Shown here piece after piece: positions 1-5,289 of a stretch of 5,289 nucleotides of DNA (within the stretch, counting starts at the first letter, position 1; each line of letters begins with the position of its first letter). The stretch comes from Paracoccaceae bacterium (lineage in GTDB: Bacteria; Pseudomonadota; Alphaproteobacteria; Rhodobacterales; Rhodobacteraceae), in contig SLKB01000013.1 in NCBI GenBank assembly GCA_007134805.1, forward strand, positions 1-5,289. The letters are read 5' to 3'. The translations under genes and the position numbers were made by a program. Below the pieces are notes generated by a model. That model worked only from the letters and a program-made list of their open reading frames with translations, was not told where the DNA came from and searched no databases.

Positions 1-354
1 CTTGCCGAAGGGCCGCCGCCCGACAGCCCGGATGCCTTTCACAATGCAGCTGTTCAGGCTGCCTATCTGGAGGCGACCGCGCGCTACAGCTTGCGCCCCT
101 TTGAGGGCAATGTGGTCCTGTTCCGTCCGCCGCTGGATCTGCACTGGAAGGTCACGCGCGGAAATTACGTGAGCACGGCGCGGGAATACGTCTTCGACGA
201 TAATCAATGGGGCAGGTTCGCGCCCGATCTTCGCGTTATCGAAGTGCCGGGGGATCACGATTCGATGGTGCTTGAACCCAATGTCCGCGTTCTGGCCGAG
301 CGGATACGTAGCTTGCTTTTTGACGCCACTGCCCGACCGGAGGCCGCCGAATGA
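1..354 (+). CDS. C-terminal end of an NRPS/PKS-type protein: thioesterase domain (partial, 5' end outside window)
   Basis: The frame is open from base 1 to the TGA at 352-354, giving the last 117 residues of a larger protein. The segment matches the C-terminal half of the alpha/beta-hydrolase thioesterase that ends many NRPS and PKS assembly lines and releases the chain by hydrolysis or cyclisation. Visible hallmarks are the strand NVVLFRPP (residues 37-44), a lid-like stretch rich in aromatic residues, and VIEVPGDHDSMVLEPNV. In that last stretch H86 (codon 256-258) is the expected catalytic His. It is followed by the usual closing helix VRVLAERIRSLLF. The catalytic Ser (GxSxG) and acid should lie upstream of the window. 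A TTG at 91 could be read as a start, but homology continues before it, so I treat the gene as 5'-truncated by the window edge. A free-standing type II thioesterase is possible, but the GDHDSMV ending favours an integrated release domain. Its stop overlaps the glycosyltransferase start. Confidence 0.85.
   Translation, partial: LAEGPPPDSPDAFHNAAVQAAYLEATARYSLRPFEGNVVLFRPPLDLHWKVTRGNYVSTAREYVFDDNQWGRFAPDLRVIEVPGDHDSMVLEPNVRVLAERIRSLLFDATARPEAAE
339..343 (+). promoter_or_regulatory. Ribosome binding site for the glycosyltransferase gene
   Basis: GGAGG is a near-perfect Shine-Dalgarno core lying 7 bases before the ATG at 351. It sits inside the last codons of the thioesterase gene. It supports the 351 start and an ATGA (351-354) stop/start overlap, which is typical of translational coupling. 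Confidence 0.8.
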
Positions 355-1367
355 CCGCCCCCTCGGCCCGTATCCTGACTGTCATCCTCAACTATCGCAC
401 CGCCGAGATGACACTGCGCGCGGCGCGCGCGGCTCGGACCGCGATGGAAGGGATCGAGGGTGCCATCACGATCGTCGACAATGACAGCCAGGACGGTTCT
501 TTCGAACGACTGGTGCAGGCGACGGCCGATTGGCCGGGCGTGCGGGTCCTTGCGTCGGATCGCAATGGTGGGTTTGGCGCGGGCAACAATCTGGGTATCC
601 GCGCGGGGCTGCCCGGCGGAGCTCGGCCCGATTTCATCTATCTGCTGAATTCCGATGCCTTCCCCGAGCCGGAGGCGATCCGGCTCTTGCGGGACCATCT
701 TCTGGTCCAGCCGGATTGCGCCTTTGTCGGCGGTGCCGCGTTCGGAGAGGACGGCGCCCCACATGTGACGGCCTTCCGCTTTCCGACAGCTTTCTCAGAA
801 TTCGAAGGCGCTGCAAATACCGGTCTGATAAGCCGCGCACTGCGTCGTCACAGGCTTCTTGTCGGCATGCCCGAGACGCGCTGCCCTGTCGATTGGTGCG
901 CCGGCGCGACGATCATGTTCCGCAACGACGCGCTCGACCGGACAGGGCTCTTCGATGAAGACTTCTTTCTATATTTCGAGGAAACCGACCTCTGTCATCG
1001 GATCTGGGCCGCCGGCTTCACAGGGTGCTTCCTGCCGCAAAGTCGCGTGACCCATATCGGCTCGGCGTCGACAGGGGCACAGAGCTGGCGGCGGGTGCCC
1101 GATTACTGGTTCGAATCGCGGGCGCGGTATTTCCACAAGCGCGGCGGGGCGCTTTATCTGATCTGGGTCACGCTCGCTCATTTTGGAGGTGCCACGATCT
1201 GGCGGACGCGCATGGTGATCGAGCGCAAGGAGGATCGGGTCACCCCACATTTCCTCCGCGATCTCGCGCGGCAGACCTGGCGCTTTCTCAAACTGGGCGG
1301 GACAGGCGCGCGGGCGCAGCGCGCGGCACCGGCGCGCGAAGGGACAGAGCGACGATGGACAAGCTGA
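351..1367 (+). CDS. Glycosyltransferase family 2, rhamnosyltransferase-like
   Basis: This is a complete 338-residue GT-A fold enzyme that should transfer a sugar from a nucleotide-diphosphate donor to an acceptor. The order of motifs fits the WbbL/rhamnosyltransferase-like branch of GT2 (COG1216 type). ILTVILNYRT at the N-terminus is the first strand of the nucleotide-binding fold, followed by VDNDSQDGS (42-50) and NGGFGAGNNLGIR. LLNSDAFPEP carries the DxD-equivalent metal site around D102. FDEDFFLYFEETDLCHR contains the acidic EETD (210-213), where the catalytic base is expected. THIGSAST follows, as usual near the acceptor side. Residues about 266-284 are hydrophobic and may associate with the membrane, but there is no clear signal peptide. 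The last 20 or so residues are Arg/Ala-rich and variable. The position between a thioesterase-ending gene and an NRPS gene suggests it decorates the cluster product. A role in polysaccharide synthesis is the alternative. Donor and acceptor cannot be read from the sequence. Confidence 0.92.
   Translation: MTAPSARILTVILNYRTAEMTLRAARAARTAMEGIEGAITIVDNDSQDGSFERLVQATADWPGVRVLASDRNGGFGAGNNLGIRAGLPGGARPDFIYLLNSDAFPEPEAIRLLRDHLLVQPDCAFVGGAAFGEDGAPHVTAFRFPTAFSEFEGAANTGLISRALRRHRLLVGMPETRCPVDWCAGATIMFRNDALDRTGLFDEDFFLYFEETDLCHRIWAAGFTGCFLPQSRVTHIGSASTGAQSWRRVPDYWFESRARYFHKRGGALYLIWVTLAHFGGATIWRTRMVIERKEDRVTPHFLRDLARQTWRFLKLGGTGARAQRAAPAREGTERRWTS
1339..1344 (+). promoter_or_regulatory. Probable ribosome binding site for the formyltransferase-NRPS gene
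   Basis: AAGGGA is a moderate Shine-Dalgarno match, 10 bases before the ATG at 1355 and within the end of the glycosyltransferase gene. It is weaker and slightly farther from its start than the site at 339-343. It agrees with starting at 1355, where the encoded protein begins directly with the first beta strand of the formyltransferase fold. Confidence 0.5.
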
Positions 1368-2209
1368 CACTCATTCTGGTTGGCAGCGAAAGTCTTCTGG
1401 CAGAGTGCGGCGCCCAGGCGCTCGCGCGGGGGCACCGCATTTCTGCTGTCGTCACCGGCAGCGCCCGCCTGCGGGACTGGGCGCGCGCGCAGGGCCTTGC
1501 GATCGTCGCGCCCGGCGAAGGGCTTGCGCGAAGGCTCGACGGCGTTGCCTGCGATTGGCTGCTCAATATCGCAGGGCTCGACATCCTCGCGCCCGAGACC
1601 CTCGCCCTGCCTCGCTTGGGTGCAGTCAATTTCCACGATGGCCCGTTGCCAGGTTTCGCCGGGTTGAATGCGCCGGTCTGGGCGCTTATCGAAGGCGGGC
1701 AGCGCCACGCGATCACATGGCACAAGATGACCGCGCAGGTGGATACCGGTGCAATCCTGCTCGAGCGCAGCTTCGACATTGACGCGCGCGACACGGCGCT
1801 CACGCTGAACGCGAAATGCTTCTCTGCCGGGATCGAGAGTTTCGGAGCACTGCTTGATCTGCTGGAGGCGGACGAGACGACCGGGCAGCCAGTTCCAGCC
1901 TGGCCACGCCGCGTCTTTCGCCGCACAGATCGGCCGCCCCATGGCGGGCTTCTGGATCTCGGCCGCCCCATCGCAGAGATCAACCGGCTGATCCGTGCCC
2001 TCGACCATGGCCCCTACTGGAACCCGCTCTGCATCCCCAAGATCGCGTTGCGCAGCCAGATTGCCTGTGTCGGGCAGGCAGAGCCCGTCCCAGGCAAGGG
2101 CCTGGCCAGCATGGTCCTGGCTGTGGATCGCGAGAGCGTCACGCTGGCCTGCGAAGGGGGCGCGCTGCGGATGACCGGGCTGCGCGACCAGAATGGCCGC
2201 ACCCTTTCG
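1355..2209 (+). other. Domain: N10-formyltetrahydrofolate-dependent formyltransferase with C-terminal-like extension
   Basis: Residues 1-190 follow the methionyl-tRNA/sugar formyltransferase fold. The catalytic triad is conserved: N92 and H94 in NFHDGPLPGFAG, and D130 in VDTGAILLE, equivalent to the Asn-His-Asp of Fmt and ArnA. The usual HxSLLP loop is replaced by HDGPLP. Residues about 200-285 (for example EINRLIRALDHGPYWNP) resemble the formyltransferase C-terminal domain, which in Fmt helps hold the substrate. Formyltransferase domains begin some NRPSs, such as LgrA of linear gramicidin, where they formylate the first carrier-bound aminoacyl group. A similar role is plausible here. Formylation of a free or side-chain amine, or a vestigial role, remains possible. 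Confidence 0.88.
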
Positions 2210-5200
2210 CCAGAGGACCACCTGACACAAGGCGAGATCCTGCCCCGCCCGTCAGACCGGATCACTGCAGCCATAGCGCAAATCGCGCCTGGAGAAGTGC
2301 AGTGGCGCGATGCCTTGCACCATTTTCGCCCTCTGCACTGGGCGCGCGCAGGGGATCCGACCGAGGCGGTCGAGATCGACCTGCGCGACCTCCCCATTCC
2401 GGCACTGATCCTGCGCTTCGCCCGGGCAATTGGCGCGCGCGCGCGCCAGAGGGTCTTCGATCTGGCATTCGTGGATCGCGCCATCGCCGCGACCGCCGAG
2501 GCCGCGGGCGGGCTCGTGTCAGGTTGGGTCCCGGTCCATATAGATCTCGGGGATCCGAACGCATCCGACAGGATCGCCGCGCGGCTTGCTCTCGCAGCCC
2601 GCGCCCCGGGCTTTGCGCGCGACCTGATCGCGCGCGACTCCGGCTTGGCGCCAATTCCGACACCGGTAATCGCCATCTGCGACGGGGCTGAGATGCCGGG
2701 GGCAAGCCTGATTCTAGATCTGCACGCTGCACGCTTGCGCTACGATCCGCATCTTCTCTCCGAAGCCCAGGCAGCGCGCCTGATGGCAGAGCTGCACGGC
2801 ATGACACCCGAGCCTGTGCCGGACGCCCCGGGCGATGACGGCCTCTGCATGCATCAAGCCTTCGAAGCGCAAGTCCGGCGCAGCCCGGAGGCGACCGCGC
2901 TCGTCTTCGAGGAGCAGTCCTACACCTACGCGCAGATCAACACCCGCGCCAATCAACTGGCGCATGTTCTGTCCGGTCTGGGGGTCCGACCGGACAGCCC
3001 AGTTGCCCTGTGCGTGACGCGCGGCGCGGATCTTGTGATCGGCGCGCTGGCCATACTCAAGGCGGGCGGCGCCTATGTCCCGCTCGACCCTGCCTATCCG
3101 GCCGAGCGGCTGGCCTTTTTTCTCAGGGACAGCGGTGCCGAGATCCTGGTGACGCAAAGTGGCCTCACGGACCTCCTGCCCGCGCATACTGGCGTCACCT
3201 TGCGGCTCGACTGTGACCCGAGCCTGGCCGAAGCCCCAAACACCGACCTCGCGACAGCGGTGACACCAGAAAACCTTGCCTATCTCATCTATACCTCGGG
3301 ATCGACGGGCCGGCCCAAGGGCGTCATGGTCGAGCATCGCAATGTCGCGAATTTCTTTTCCGGGATGGATGCCTGCATCCCGCATGACCCGCCCGGCGTC
3401 TGGTTGGCCGTGACCTCGCTCAGCTTTGACATCTCGGTGCTGGAACTGTTCTGGACGCTCGCGCGCGGCTTCAAGGTCGTGCTGAACAATGATGAGGCGC
3501 GCCAGCGCAGCGCCACAGTCATGCCCGCGGCGCGATCGGGCATGGATTTCTCGCTGATGTATTGGGGCAATGACGACGGCCCGGGCAGTCGGAAATACCA
3601 GTTGCTGCTGGATGGCGCCCGGTTCGCGGATGCAAACGGGTTCTGCGCCATCTGGACACCGGAGCGGCATTTCCACGCCTTCGGTGGCCCGTTCCCCAAC
3701 CCAGCCGTGACGGGTGCTGCGGTCGCGGCCGTGACCCGCAACATCGCCGTGCGCGCCGGATCTTGCGTGGCGCCCTTGCATCACCCGATCCGCATCGCCG
3801 AGGATTGGGCCGTGATCGACAACCTGACAAATGGCCGCACAGGGCTTGGCCTCGCATCTGGTTGGCATCCGGTCGATTTCGTGATCCGGCCCGAAAACCG
3901 CCCGCCCCATAACCGGGCGGCGCTGCAGGACATGATCGACACGCTGCGCCGGCTGTGGCGCGGCGAAGAGGTGAGTTTCGAGGCGGGCGACGGTCCAGTC
4001 CCGATCAGGACTCAGCCGCGGCCAGTCTCGAACGAGCTGGAGCTATGGCTCACAACCGCTGGCAATCCCGAAACCTGGGCCGATGCCGGCCGGCTCGGCA
4101 CACATGTTCTGACGCATCTCCTCGGTCAGTCGATCGCCGAATTGCGTTCGAAGATCGCTCTCTATCACGACGCGCTGCGCGCCGCCGGACATGAGCCTGC
4201 ACGGTTCAAGGTCACGCTCATGCTGCATAGCTTCGCTGCCCCGGACCGCGCCCATGCGCGCGAGGTGGCGCGGGGCCCGATGAAGGCCTATCTGCACTCT
4301 GCAGCAGGCTTGCTGAAACATTATGCCTGGGCGTTTCCGGCTTTCAAACGCCCGGCGGGGGCACGCTCGCCCACGGAGATCGACCTCTCGTCACTGGAAG
4401 AGGACGAGGTCGAGGCCATCCTCGATCATGCCTTCGAGCGGTATTTCAACGATTCAGGGCTCTTCGGGACCGTGGCGGACTGCCTGGCACGCGTTTCGGA
4501 GCTTCAGGCCATCGGTGTCACCGAAATCGCCTGCCTGATCGATTATGGCATTGCGCCGGATCAGGTCATGCAGAGCCTGACCCATCTGGCAGAGGTGGTC
4601 ACCCGCAGCAATGGGCCACCTGCACCGGCGCAGGATCACTCAATCCGCGCGCAGATAATCTGCCATGGCGTGACCCATCTGCAATGCACACCCTCGATGG
4701 CGCGGATGCTGCTTGCGGAGGACAGCATGCATGCCGCGCTCGCGAATGTGCCCCATATCCTGATCGGCGGCGAGGCGCTGCCTGGTGCACTCGCGCGCCA
4801 GATCGCGGATCTCACGGGCCAGCCGGTGCTCAACATGTACGGGCCGACAGAGACGACGATCTGGTCTTCGGCCACGCCCTGCGATAGCGGCGAGGGCATT
4901 GCGATGATTGGCGAGACGATTCGTAACACAGAGTTTCATGTCGTCGATGACCTGCTCCGCCGCGTCGGCGCTGGCGCGATCGGCGAATTGCTGATCGGAG
5001 GCGATGGGGTCACACGCGGCTACTGGCGGCGCGATAGCCTGACGGCCGAGCGCTTCGTGACTGTCCCCTTTGCCACAGGACGGCTCTTTCGCACCGGCGA
5101 TCTGGTCCGGCTCAGCGCCGCAGGGGCGCTCGAGTTCCTCGGCCGTGTGGACCATCAGGTGAAGATCCGGGGCTACCGCGTCGAATTGGGCGAGATCGAG

Positions 5201-5289
5201 AGCGTGCTTGAGGCCCAACCCGGTGTGAACGCAGCGGTCGTCGTGTCGCGCGAGGACCGCCCCGGCGATCAGCGGCTTGTGGCCTACTA
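1355..5289 (+). CDS. NRPS: formyltransferase - condensation remnant - adenylation domain interrupted by luciferase-like monooxygenase (3' end outside window)
   Basis: One frame stays open from ATG 1355 to the window edge (at least 1311 residues). It starts 13 bases before the glycosyltransferase gene ends. Domains in order are: formyltransferase about 1-190; formyltransferase C-terminal-like 200-285; condensation-like C-lobe about 316-484; adenylation N-part about 499-720; inserted FMN monooxygenase 730-1082; adenylation C-part about 1094 onward. Adenylation motifs seen are A2 LKAGGAYVPLDPAYPAERL, A3 YTSGSTGRPKG (646-656), A4 FDIS (691-694), A5 NMYGPTETT (1160-1168), A6 GELLIGG, A7 RTGDL (1246-1250) and A8 RGYRVELGEIE (from 1272). 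A9, A10 (with the essential Lys), the carrier domain and anything after them lie beyond 5289. The enzyme should form an aminoacyl-AMP with ATP and load it on a carrier protein, with oxidation by the inserted domain and formylation by the N-terminal domain. It belongs to the group of NRPSs resembling Agrobacterium Atu3671, and the split between A4 and A5 recalls MtaG of myxothiazol synthesis. The family assignment is firm. The product and the timing of the reactions are not known. Confidence 0.93.
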   Translation, partial: MDKLTLILVGSESLLAECGAQALARGHRISAVVTGSARLRDWARAQGLAIVAPGEGLARRLDGVACDWLLNIAGLDILAPETLALPRLGAVNFHDGPLPGFAGLNAPVWALIEGGQRHAITWHKMTAQVDTGAILLERSFDIDARDTALTLNAKCFSAGIESFGALLDLLEADETTGQPVPAWPRRVFRRTDRPPHGGLLDLGRPIAEINRLIRALDHGPYWNPLCIPKIALRSQIACVGQAEPVPGKGLASMVLAVDRESVTLACEGGALRMTGLRDQNGRTLSPEDHLTQGEILPRPSDRITAAIAQIAPGEVQWRDALHHFRPLHWARAGDPTEAVEIDLRDLPIPALILRFARAIGARARQRVFDLAFVDRAIAATAEAAGGLVSGWVPVHIDLGDPNASDRIAARLALAARAPGFARDLIARDSGLAPIPTPVIAICDGAEMPGASLILDLHAARLRYDPHLLSEAQAARLMAELHGMTPEPVPDAPGDDGLCMHQAFEAQVRRSPEATALVFEEQSYTYAQINTRANQLAHVLSGLGVRPDSPVALCVTRGADLVIGALAILKAGGAYVPLDPAYPAERLAFFLRDSGAEILVTQSGLTDLLPAHTGVTLRLDCDPSLAEAPNTDLATAVTPENLAYLIYTSGSTGRPKGVMVEHRNVANFFSGMDACIPHDPPGVWLAVTSLSFDISVLELFWTLARGFKVVLNNDEARQRSATVMPAARSGMDFSLMYWGNDDGPGSRKYQLLLDGARFADANGFCAIWTPERHFHAFGGPFPNPAVTGAAVAAVTRNIAVRAGSCVAPLHHPIRIAEDWAVIDNLTNGRTGLGLASGWHPVDFVIRPENRPPHNRAALQDMIDTLRRLWRGEEVSFEAGDGPVPIRTQPRPVSNELELWLTTAGNPETWADAGRLGTHVLTHLLGQSIAELRSKIALYHDALRAAGHEPARFKVTLMLHSFAAPDRAHAREVARGPMKAYLHSAAGLLKHYAWAFPAFKRPAGARSPTEIDLSSLEEDEVEAILDHAFERYFNDSGLFGTVADCLARVSELQAIGVTEIACLIDYGIAPDQVMQSLTHLAEVVTRSNGPPAPAQDHSIRAQIICHGVTHLQCTPSMARMLLAEDSMHAALANVPHILIGGEALPGALARQIADLTGQPVLNMYGPTETTIWSSATPCDSGEGIAMIGETIRNTEFHVVDDLLRRVGAGAIGELLIGGDGVTRGYWRRDSLTAERFVTVPFATGRLFRTGDLVRLSAAGALEFLGRVDHQVKIRGYRVELGEIESVLEAQPGVNAAVVVSREDRPGDQRLVAY
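2300..2806 (+). other. Domain: truncated condensation-like segment (C-terminal lobe only)
   Basis: Residues about 316-484 read like the second half of an NRPS condensation domain. They run from QWRDAL (the helix before the inter-lobe linker) through a helix and strand around LILRFARAIGARARQRVFDLAF and a GWVPVHIDL segment, comparable to the vGxfvNtlPlRvdl region. They end with a final strand and helix LRYDPHLLSEAQAARLMAEL leading into the adenylation domain. The first lobe and the HHxxxDG active site are absent, because the formyltransferase unit occupies that place. Condensation activity is therefore not expected. The segment may be a structural spacer for the adenylation domain. Assignment rests on pattern recognition without an alignment. 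Confidence 0.6.
3542..4600 (+). other. Domain: FMN-dependent luciferase-like monooxygenase inserted in the adenylation domain (MupA/Atu3671 family)
   Basis: Residues 730-1082, about 350 residues, form a full TIM-barrel flavin monooxygenase of the bacterial luciferase superfamily. It begins MDFSLMYWGN. The signatures are WTPERHFHAFGG (from W767), PNPAV, IAVRAGSCVAPLHHPIR, VIDNLTNGRTGLGLASGWHP and ITEIACLIDYG-like VTEIACLIDYG near the end. The family uses reduced FMN supplied by a separate reductase, plus oxygen. The domain is in frame, and the adenylation fold resumes at about residue 1094 (SIRAQIICHGVTHLQ). Likely chemistry is hydroxylation of the activated or carrier-bound residue at carbon or nitrogen. 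In MtaG a comparable inserted domain is linked to alpha-hydroxylation of glycine and formation of a terminal amide. Which atom is oxidised here cannot be told from sequence. Confidence 0.93.

Noticed and set aside
91..354. Small separate gene starting at TTG 91
   Set aside because: The same frame is open from base 1 and the thioesterase similarity continues upstream of 91. It is the tail of a larger gene.
1178..2230. Long open frame on the - strand (350 codons)
   Set aside because: It is opposite the end of the glycosyltransferase and the formyltransferase domain. It has no family resemblance and no matching ribosome binding context, so it is treated as a shadow.
2315..2332. Possible condensation active site, His-His in ALHHFRP
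   Set aside because: The pair is not followed by xxxDG and lies at the wrong place for the catalytic motif.
2714..3910. Long open frame on the - strand (398 codons)
   Set aside because: It lies entirely opposite the adenylation and monooxygenase domains, which show dense family motifs. Its protein is Arg/His/Gly-rich without recognisable motifs. This is a usual by-product of GC-rich coding DNA.
3542..4600. Monooxygenase as an independent gene with its own ATG at 3542
   Set aside because: There is no stop before or after it in this frame and no good ribosome binding site. The adenylation motifs continue on both sides in the same frame, so it is an inserted domain.
4640..5218. Open frame on the - strand (192 codons)
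   Set aside because: It is antisense to adenylation motifs A5-A8, which are clearly conserved on the + strand.
1..5289. RNA genes, CRISPR arrays, insertion sequences, terminators and promoters
   Set aside because: I saw no tRNA-like or rRNA segments, no spaced direct repeats, no inverted-repeat-bounded transposase and no hairpin followed by a T run. There is no intergenic space to hold a promoter or terminator.

Overview
The window is GC-rich, almost fully coding on the + strand, and looks like the interior of a secondary-metabolite (nonribosomal peptide or mixed peptide/polyketide) gene cluster. Three genes are packed head to tail with overlapping ends and no intergenic space, so they very probably share one transcript. 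Strong G/C preference at third positions and resemblance to the Atu3671-like NRPS family suggest a proteobacterium, most likely an alphaproteobacterium (Rhizobium or Rhodobacter-type). That assignment is inference, because no rRNA or housekeeping gene is present.

Layout: (1) 1-354 is the 3' end of a gene whose product finishes in an alpha/beta-hydrolase thioesterase domain of the type that releases NRPS/PKS products; its catalytic His is visible. (2) 351-1367 encodes a complete family 2 glycosyltransferase of the rhamnosyltransferase-like group. It overlaps the stop of gene 1 by an ATGA junction. (3) 1355 to the right edge is one uninterrupted reading frame of at least 1311 residues. It starts 13 bases inside gene 2 and runs out of the window. 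Its domain order is formyltransferase (catalytic N/H/D retained), a formyltransferase C-terminal-like segment, a truncated condensation-like segment without HHxxxDG, and then an NRPS adenylation domain. That adenylation domain is split between core motifs A4 and A5 by a complete FMN-dependent luciferase-like monooxygenase of the MupA/Atu3671 family.

Working model (inference): protein 3 is a loading or early module that activates a small amino acid. The residues lining the pocket read D-I-L-Q-L-G-M-I-W, very close to the classical glycine code. The inserted monooxygenase would oxidise the bound residue, and the formyltransferase would formylate an amine. The thioesterase of gene 1 would release the finished chain and the glycosyltransferase would add a sugar to it. 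The interrupted adenylation architecture has known relatives (for example MtaG of myxothiazol biosynthesis and Atu3671-like proteins). The full combination with a formyltransferase, a condensation remnant and an embedded glycosyltransferase gene is the most interesting aspect, and the product cannot be named from this sequence.
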